Positions 61,301-64,000 of a stretch of DNA of 64,000 nucleotides are shown in pieces. Location of the stretch: the NCBI GenBank assembly GCA_947044365.1, contig OX345636.1:19508548-19572547 (forward strand). The letters run 5' to 3'. The stretch comes from Petrosia ficiformis. Lineage: Eukaryota; Porifera; Demospongiae; Haplosclerida; Petrosiidae. Below the pieces are notes generated by a model. That model was not told where the DNA came from. It made no database searches and saw only the letters and a program-made list of their open reading frames with translations. Positions within the stretch are counted from its first letter, which is position 1. Each line of letters opens with the position of its first letter. Position numbers and translations under genes: made by a program.

Positions 61301-62684
61301 ATTAATTTTATCTCCGCTCTAACATCCCTAAGCAACTGGTTTGTAATAATTAATGTTTTGAAAATAACATTTGGGTTTTGTAATCTTTCTTCTGAAATGT
61401 ATAATCTATTTTGGATCTTAGTTATTATTTTTTACTTAGTGAAAGTTGTAAAAACAGACTGCAGGAAAAGTGCATTCGATCATTTATAAAATCATCTTTG
61501 AGAACAATTACAGCAGTTAAGGGATCATACTTACAGTGCTTCATAATGGGCGTACATTTATTATACAAAATTTTTGTTCTTAAAAAAATGCATGACAGAA
61601 AATATCTAACTTGTTTATCTGCGTATCCAGAGTTATTGATAATTCAGAAACTTTAACAACATGATAATAGTGGCAGAAAACATAAACATTCATAATAATG
61701 CACTTAACATTCAATTTTTACTGGGTCACTAAAATAGATAGACTGATACTTAGATTTTAGATCTCCTAAAATTGCTGTTCACATATGCTACCTGATTATA
61801 AACACAAGACTACATATTTTGTATGATTCTGTCTTTGATTCAATATTGAACTAAGGGGTGCAAAAAGTGTTATTAGAGCAGGGACAAGGAATCTCCCCTC
61901 AAAGAAACCATGTCAACCTTAAAACAAATTAATTCCAATGGGTGAGACACAGAGGTAAGTGGAAGGTTGGCAGTCACTGAAGATGAAGCACAAAGCTACC
62001 AGTGCTCAGACTACTGAGCTACAAGAACAAGACATTACAGGCACCACTACCAGACCTTTATCCACTATATACCGCTTAGGACATGGGTGCTGACTGTTTC
62101 AATCAAAACACTTGGTAGCAAAATAGTCTATTTATGCACTACCAGAGCCCTATTTTAGGAGTTGACTGAAACCATGCTATGAAGCCATACAAAATGGGAT
62201 TTAGTATTGTAAATCATTGCCTCAGCTGGTAAAAAAGGAAAGTGAAAAGTTGGTAGTCACTGGGGATTAAACCAGGACCGCAGGCTTTACACACAGTGCT
62301 CAGATCACTGAGCTACAACAACTAGACAATGATATGGTAGGTCAACAGGTCCTCTATATATACTGCACATAATAATAGCAGAAAATATCACAACACACAC
62401 TAGAATAATAAGGTAATTCTTCATGTACATGTAAATACAAATATGCTTAAATAGGTTCTTACGTGTTGTATCAAAAATTGTCACAATAGCACGATCTCTA
62501 AAATTATTACGTTCAGAGTATTGTCCCGTTAATATTATGAAAACTGTAAATGTTTCTGGAGCTTCTAAAAACTCGTCAGGAAGAGCAAATCCAATAGGAA
62601 AATAAATAGGTCTCAATTGTAGAATATCTGTTCTGAGTCGCATGTTCGGTACATTAACAGTTGTGAAGTTGAAATCCTCGGATT
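32625..62684 (-). CDS. Giant mosaic adhesion GPCR: Calx-beta x14, VWFD, Ig x3, EGF, HormR, GAIN-GPS, 7TM (5' partial)
   Basis: I traced 45 GT-AG exons with matching phases and no internal stop, about 8.95-8.98 kb and 2,980-2,990 residues; the first (62684-62463) starts mid-codon, so the N-terminus is missing. Order: one half plus 13 whole Calx-beta domains, VWFD, Ig, Ig, EGF, Ig, linker, HormR, GAIN, GPS, 7TM, about 135-residue charged tail with many Lys/Glu. Calx-beta domains bind calcium and mediate extracellular contacts. HormR-GAIN-GPS-7TM is the canonical adhesion-GPCR module, in which the GAIN domain self-cleaves at HL/T and the freed strand activates the 7TM. All key GPS residues are present. 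It acts at the plasma membrane; ligand and G protein are unknown. Vertebrate ADGRV1 shares Calx-beta plus 7TM but not this middle region. One frame across so many phased junctions argues strongly for a single transcript. Confidence 0.9.
34464..34684 (-). other. GPCR proteolysis site (GPS)
   Basis: Exons 34684-34633 and 34576-34464. LCSFWNPN, DWSSDGC, VTCFCDHLTSFSILL: all four GPS cysteines, both tryptophans and the His-Leu/Thr cleavage tripeptide are present, so self-cleavage is expected. The tethered peptide would begin TSFSILL. Confidence 0.93.
34743..35532 (-). other. GPCR GAIN domain exons
   Basis: Exons 35532-35401, then 35378 or 35342 down to 35248, then 35199-34743. The first two carry the helical subdomain A (SSKLTNDFLNVVDNII); the long third exon carries the beta-rich subdomain B with RRTFALSVQQVDL, HAVFLSDSLF and PVSISFLKN just ahead of the GPS. 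The junction between the first two exons is ambiguous (22-nt or 58-nt intron). Confidence 0.85.
35598..35863 (-). other. GPCR hormone-receptor (HormR) domain
   Basis: One exon, 89 residues. The Cys/Trp pattern DGCRS ... ISWPES ... VQCPCGN ... ASRYCGG ... GGRWTNPDIAPC matches HormR domains, which sit just before GAIN in many adhesion GPCRs. Confidence 0.85.
35914..36488 (-). other. GPCR linker exons between Ig3 and HormR
   Basis: Three short exons: 36488-36421, 36357-36272 and 36068-35914, about 103 residues. Acidic and helical-looking (LITEEEGSEQLLEFVEDEM), with one YEAIIELHSHF strand at the start. The size and alternating helix-strand look might fit a SEA domain, which often precedes GAIN in adhesion GPCRs, but I see no cleavage motif and do not assign it. 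Confidence 0.5.
36544..36828 (-). other. GPCR Ig-like domain 3
   Basis: Phase 1-1 exon, 95 residues. VSLTCTASGNPTPNIIWYKD and DRGFYHCEAKS are textbook I-set Ig motifs with both cysteines and the tryptophan. Confidence 0.9.
36890..37009 (-). other. GPCR EGF-like domain
   Basis: Phase 1-1 exon, 40 residues, six cysteines in EGF spacing: YCSNSPCLNGRCHSL ... LCTCNEGYTGHKC. No calcium-binding D-x-D/N-E start. The donor is GTTGAG; it is chosen because phase 1 restores the frame into the next Ig exon. Confidence 0.85.
37066..37395 (-). other. GPCR Ig-like domain 2
   Basis: Phase 1-1 exon, 110 residues. NVIFNCTADG, KIIWRRN and DSSNYSCIADNEA give the Cys-Trp-(D/S)xxxYxC pattern of an intact Ig fold. 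Confidence 0.85.
37470..37757 (-). other. GPCR Ig-like domain 1
   Basis: One phase 1-1 exon, 95 residues. Contains the IQWYFN tryptophan strand and LDVQHSDAGIYEITV, the D-x-G-x-Y motif of Ig domains. The usual first Cys of the disulfide is not in its standard place; a CC pair appears mid-domain instead, so the canonical disulfide is probably absent. Confidence 0.75.
37934..38704 (-). other. GPCR exon with end of last Calx-beta and a VWFD-like domain
   Basis: The largest internal exon (771 nt). After about 75 residues finishing a Calx-beta fold, the sequence changes: FCIYDSISMYITTF, then CEHALTIQ, GVRIGL, a VSVIIDADS strand and TGLCGNVNGD, followed by ITDDYEFCRALNQY and a closing RRECG. GLCGNxNGD is the signature of the C-terminal half of von Willebrand factor type D domains, and the Cys spacing fits. 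The usual HxxTFDG start is replaced by a divergent YITTF sequence. Role: probably protein-protein contact. Confidence 0.75.
39183..39272. repeat. Small palindromic element
   Basis: TTTTGTACAGGAAGTC is answered by GACTTCCTGTACAAAA 90 bp away. A related TACAGGAAGT sequence lies at 45149-45170. It sits in the intron between GPCR exons 39621-39878 and 38882-39016. Confidence 0.6.
39300..39540 (+). mobile_element. Repeat family E, internally deleted copy
   Basis: Nearly identical in two blocks to 48190-48720 but in the opposite orientation. The left block encodes FFKILPISN ... GSFSDMEYY, and the right block follows directly with KHLECF-type sequence; about 350 bp present in the other copy are missing at the join. 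Confidence 0.7.
40733..41193. repeat. Inverted duplication with ~110-bp arms
   Basis: 40733-40845 and 41083-41193 are near-exact reverse complements (for example ACGTAGAAACTGGAACTAAT on the left). The right arm belongs to a family A copy; the left is a truncated inverted copy next to a family A end (ATCCCTATGGG at 40722-40732). Between them lies a fragment of the 54.7-kb family. Confidence 0.7.
40990..41415 (-). mobile_element. Dispersed repeat family A, copy 5
   Basis: From the TATACCTATGACTGCTTTG end through ACACCCATTAATTGACCGAG to GGAAAGCAATCATAGGGATG and GGCCCTACGGGCCATAA. GPCR intron insertion. Confidence 0.7.
44580..45000 (-). mobile_element. Dispersed repeat family A, copy 6
   Basis: AAAGTATCCCTATGACTGCT at one end, GGCCATTAATTGACTGAGG inside and AATCATAGGGATGGCCCTAC at the other end. 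GPCR intron insertion, about 18% shorter than the 29842 copy. Confidence 0.7.
45421..46295. mobile_element. Foldback element with two ~410-bp inverted arms
   Basis: 45421-45830 and about 45885-46295 are reverse complements over their full length with only scattered mismatches and small indels; the loop is about 50 bp. Outer ends read TAGAGTAAAGTGTCAATTAT and its complement. No open frame of note. It lies in the GPCR intron between 46554-46748 and 44441-44557. Confidence 0.85.
48190..48720 (-). mobile_element. Repeat family E, longer copy with a 130-codon frame
   Basis: Minus-strand frame from 48718 (FFKILPISNAGDSIVYILAT ... FDWNWGKQNDPTAYWHQLH ... CLRYPPEHVGG ... GSEGLRPFEPP). No family recognised. 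The same protein start is found in the deleted copy at 39300-39540. The Cys/His content might suggest a small nucleic-acid-binding or gag-like protein but nothing firm. GPCR intron insertion. Confidence 0.5.
49390..49740 (-). repeat. Dispersed repeat family B, copy 3
   Basis: On the minus strand it repeats the blocks of 10690-11310: GGTTACTGTAATC, CTTCAAATCATAC, TTGTTGTTACTTTTG-like text and TTGAACTGCTAGAAATCAAG-like end. More diverged than the other two copies. A further short piece may lie at 39965-40045. Confidence 0.5.
53038..53455. mobile_element. TIR element rich in TATAGGCAATG units
   Basis: Left end GTTGCACCTATA and right end TATAGGTGCAAC are inverted repeats. Inside, TATAGGCAATG occurs three times in tandem (about 53346-53378) and further TTGCCTATA blocks appear in both orientations. 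Non-coding; GPCR intron. Confidence 0.7.
53575..53960 (+). mobile_element. Dispersed repeat family A, copy 7 (diverged)
   Basis: GTGATCCCTATGATTGTTTTCCAC at the start and GGGCTCGGTCAATTAATGAGC inside; the right terminus is lost. A separate hairpin (CTTATAATGAGA / TCTCATTATAAG) follows at 53961-54004. Confidence 0.6.
54686..55215 (+). repeat. Dispersed repeat family C, copy 1
   Basis: Shares with 55820-56175 the ordered blocks CAAGTGCTGTATGAAG, GAGCAAAA/ATAAGCAAAA-type text, GATGAAGAAGAA, TAGTACTGGA and GTCAGTA ... TTAAGC. A truncated fragment is at 40862-40985. GPCR intron. Confidence 0.6.
55820..56175 (+). repeat. Dispersed repeat family C, copy 2
   Basis: As the preceding copy, with AAATATAGCACAAGGGG at the left and AAATACAGCACTGTCAGTA near the right. 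The presence of two in one orientation 0.6 kb apart suggests local duplication or repeated insertion. Confidence 0.6.
57405..57860. repeat. Cluster of nested perfect palindromes and (TA)n
   Basis: CTGCAGTTAGATTATAT with its exact complement at 57411-57465; GGATGTGATATAGCCC with its exact complement at 57713-57754; AGGTCCTATA / TATAAGGACCT around 57770-57800; (TA)n tracts at 57430-57450 and 57820-57855. GPCR intron. Confidence 0.8.
59384..59557. mobile_element. Small TIR element with G-rich core
   Basis: AGGGTTTCATTTAG at the left and CTAAATGAAACCCT at the right. The left interior holds five or more runs of three or more G in about 40 bp (59399-59435), followed by a C-rich stretch. Confidence 0.65.
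59802..59917. mobile_element. Short MITE-like palindrome
   Basis: CAGTGCATTAAACATTATAATGT versus ACATTATAATGCTTGATGCACT; interior also partly palindromic (AATAAAGGTTGAGATT / TCGAGACCTTTGTTGG). GPCR intron. Confidence 0.6.
61965..62325 (-). mobile_element. Two tRNA-derived SINE heads
   Basis: On the minus strand, 62325-62225 reads TGTAGCTCAGTGATCTGAGC then GGTCCTGGTTTAATCCCCAG, giving A and B boxes at tRNA spacing. A second head at about 62030-61965 has TGTAGCTCAGTAGTCTGAGC with a decayed B box. Likely two nested or tandem SINEs. Confidence 0.6.
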
Positions 62685-62689
62685 CTAAA

Positions 62690-63365
62690 TGAATATAGAA
62701 GCAATGAAATAATCATAGCGTAAATAGACATGCATTTACATTACACTACGCTACTACAAACCTAGCATTAATATTAGTGGTATTGAGTGTATATGAGGTA
62801 TTAGCAGTATTTATAGTAAGTAACCTTCACAATGCAGTAAGTGGCATGAGGGTGAGTGAAACCAATAAAGATACAGAAAACACAACAAACATGCATGTAC
62901 AGTAATGGGGTGCTGTAAGTGTTTTATTGCAATAATTATAAATGAAATTTATAATTGTGTTGCAAATTATAGTTAACCAGATTGCTTGAAGCTCATCTCC
63001 TAACAGCACATTAAACCATTTATTGCATATCTACCAAGAGATAGCAATAAGTAAATCTGTAGTGCTTCAGAATACAGTATATACTACAGTGACTATACCA
63101 TGTGTTAATAATAATAACCACACACATGAACTGTTCAAAGAGGACAGCTTTCTTACAAAGTAAGCTAAGTACTTGAGAATATTGAGCTTCACAAACTTTG
63201 ATTCAAAACATTTATATATATAATGAAATGCCTAGCCAATAAACAGATAGGTATTATTAATTGTATGGTTAACTATACTTTATCACTGTGATTATTTACT
63301 ATGTACATAAACTTTATAGCAAGAAATATTTTCTTTATTTTGAACAAAGCATCTCAACTCATATA
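62690..63365. other. Upstream of the first GPCR exon found; no exon resolved
   Basis: The GPCR exon at 62684 begins mid-codon, so a further exon must lie upstream, but I could not identify one here by splice signals and frame. AT-rich, no strong repeats seen. Confidence 0.4.
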
Positions 63366-63368
63366 TAT

Positions 63369-63687
63369 ACAAGAATAATAAAAACATTTTCAATAAAAAC
63401 GGAGAAAGATGTAGGGACGTCAAAACCCAAAAAGCATGCGAACAAGGTTGGGAGGTTAACGTAGGACCTAAAATTAAACAAACCACTTCCATATAGCCCT
63501 ACATAAGTACATCATACACCGCTATAAAGCAAAATAAAAAGAGCTGTACTTATGTAGGGTTATATGGAAGTGGTTTGTTTAATTTTAGGTCCTACGTTAA
63601 CCTCTCAACCTTGTTCGCATGCTTTTTGGGTTTTGACATCCCTACATCTTTCTCCGTTTTTATTGAAAATGTTTTTATTATTCTTGT
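63369..63687. mobile_element. MITE-like inverted-repeat element, second copy
   Basis: Same family as 1594-1872, with arms of about 130 bp that match better than in the first copy and a 60-bp loop containing another small palindrome (CCCTACATAAGTAC / GTACTTATGTAGGG). Identical open frames (MEVVCLILGPTLT...) appear outward on both strands simply because of the symmetry. Confidence 0.85.
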
Positions 63688-64000
63688 TTCCATTGTTTTT
63701 TCTGAATGGTAGACGATTTGTGAATATTTTATGTATTTGCTATGAGGCTTGATCATCATTGAAGGTCAGACTTTTGTATAATTATATCCATTATTTATGA
63801 ATTGATTATCATTCTTTTTCACTTACAATGACACTGCCTATTTTATATTTCACTTACAGCTTTGCCACAAGAAGTAGTGCTAGTCTCTGTGTCAACCATT
63901 CGGGATTCCAGTGCGTATCATAGTATATGATATTATATTATCAGTATACCATGGTTTTAATATTATGCTCATTATTTTAAGAATGAATTTGCTCACAAAC
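63688..64000. other. End of window, no gene assigned
   Basis: A possible short exon lies at about 63859-63912, readable on either strand: plus, after a TTACAG acceptor (LPQEVVLVSVSTIRDS then GTGCGT donor), or minus, ending at a GTAAGT donor. I could not attach either to a neighbouring exon. Confidence 0.25.

Larger units (their letters stand above)
38882..62684 (-). other. Calx-beta array of the GPCR (13 complete domains and one partial)
   Basis: Exon pairs, N to C: (62463-62684, second half only); 60396-60542+60097-60318; 59584-59715+58215-58406; 57943-58065+54390-54617; 54220-54342+52569-52799; 51882-51998+51097-51318; 50650-50772+50501-50586+47857-48010; 47080-47202+46554-46748; 44441-44557+44065-44289; 43838-43957+43567-43788; 43367-43486+43084-43308; 42874-42993+42544-42771; 41867-41989+39621-39878; 38882-39016 plus the start of the 37934-38704 exon. 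First-half exons are 117-147 nt and mostly end at a Gly; second halves usually contain an NDD-x-A-LE-x-E-like block and end in DDDG or a close variant, the Calx-beta hallmark. All introns are phase 1 except one inside the seventh domain. Confidence 0.9.

Noticed and set aside
62827..63009. Hydrophobic minus-strand frame that could be a GPCR signal-peptide exon
   Set aside because: No donor in the required phase to join the 62684 exon, and the sequence is AT-driven.
63564..63752. Frame MEVVCLILGPTLT... present twice (also 63292-63492 on the minus strand)
   Set aside because: Both copies are the two arms of the same inverted-repeat element read outward.

Overview
The window is nuclear DNA from a multicellular eukaryote. 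It is AT-rich, has many short GT-AG introns, is heavily loaded with short inverted-repeat elements, and encodes animal-type proteins (an adhesion GPCR and a NAK-family kinase). The protein families, above all a beta-helix multi-pass membrane protein with no introns, suggest an early-branching animal, most likely a demosponge of the Amphimedon type. That placement is inference from family familiarity, not from a search.

Layout. (1) 1-4.4 kb: no convincing host gene; an inverted-repeat element at 1594-1872 and a broken PIF1-like helicase remnant at 2854-3852 (-). (2) 4379-7990 (-): one intronless gene for a large secreted-start, beta-helix plus about eight-membrane-segment protein of unknown role. 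(3) 8-11.8 kb: transposon debris (tRNA-type SINE head, a 650-bp terminal-inverted-repeat element, a reverse-transcriptase fragment, a dispersed repeat). (4) 11833-26034 (+): a complete 12-exon AAK1/BMP2K-like protein kinase of 496 residues; its introns are crowded with ACATGT palindromes and contain an 11-copy 56-bp minisatellite. (5) 26606-29533 (-): a 6-exon, 289-residue coiled-coil protein tentatively like CCDC122, tail-to-tail with the kinase. (6) 29.6-32.6 kb: repeats and transposon protein scraps. (7) 32625-62684 (-): the main content, a single giant adhesion GPCR whose 5' end lies outside what I could resolve. I could chain 45 exons with matching phases into one open frame of about 2,980-2,990 residues.

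The GPCR reads, N to C: 13 complete and one partial Calx-beta domains, a VWFD-like domain, Ig, Ig, EGF, Ig, an unassigned linker, a hormone-receptor (HormR) domain, a GAIN domain, a GPS with an intact His-Leu-Thr cleavage site, seven membrane segments and a charged tail. Vertebrate ADGRV1 has Calx-beta repeats and a 7TM, but not this VWFD/Ig/EGF/HormR set, so this is the best candidate for something undescribed. Its introns carry a long foldback element (45421-46295), several copies of a dispersed repeat that ends in the sequence CCATCCCTAT, and other small inverted-repeat elements.

All exon boundaries were read by eye from splice signals and phase; none was checked against transcripts.
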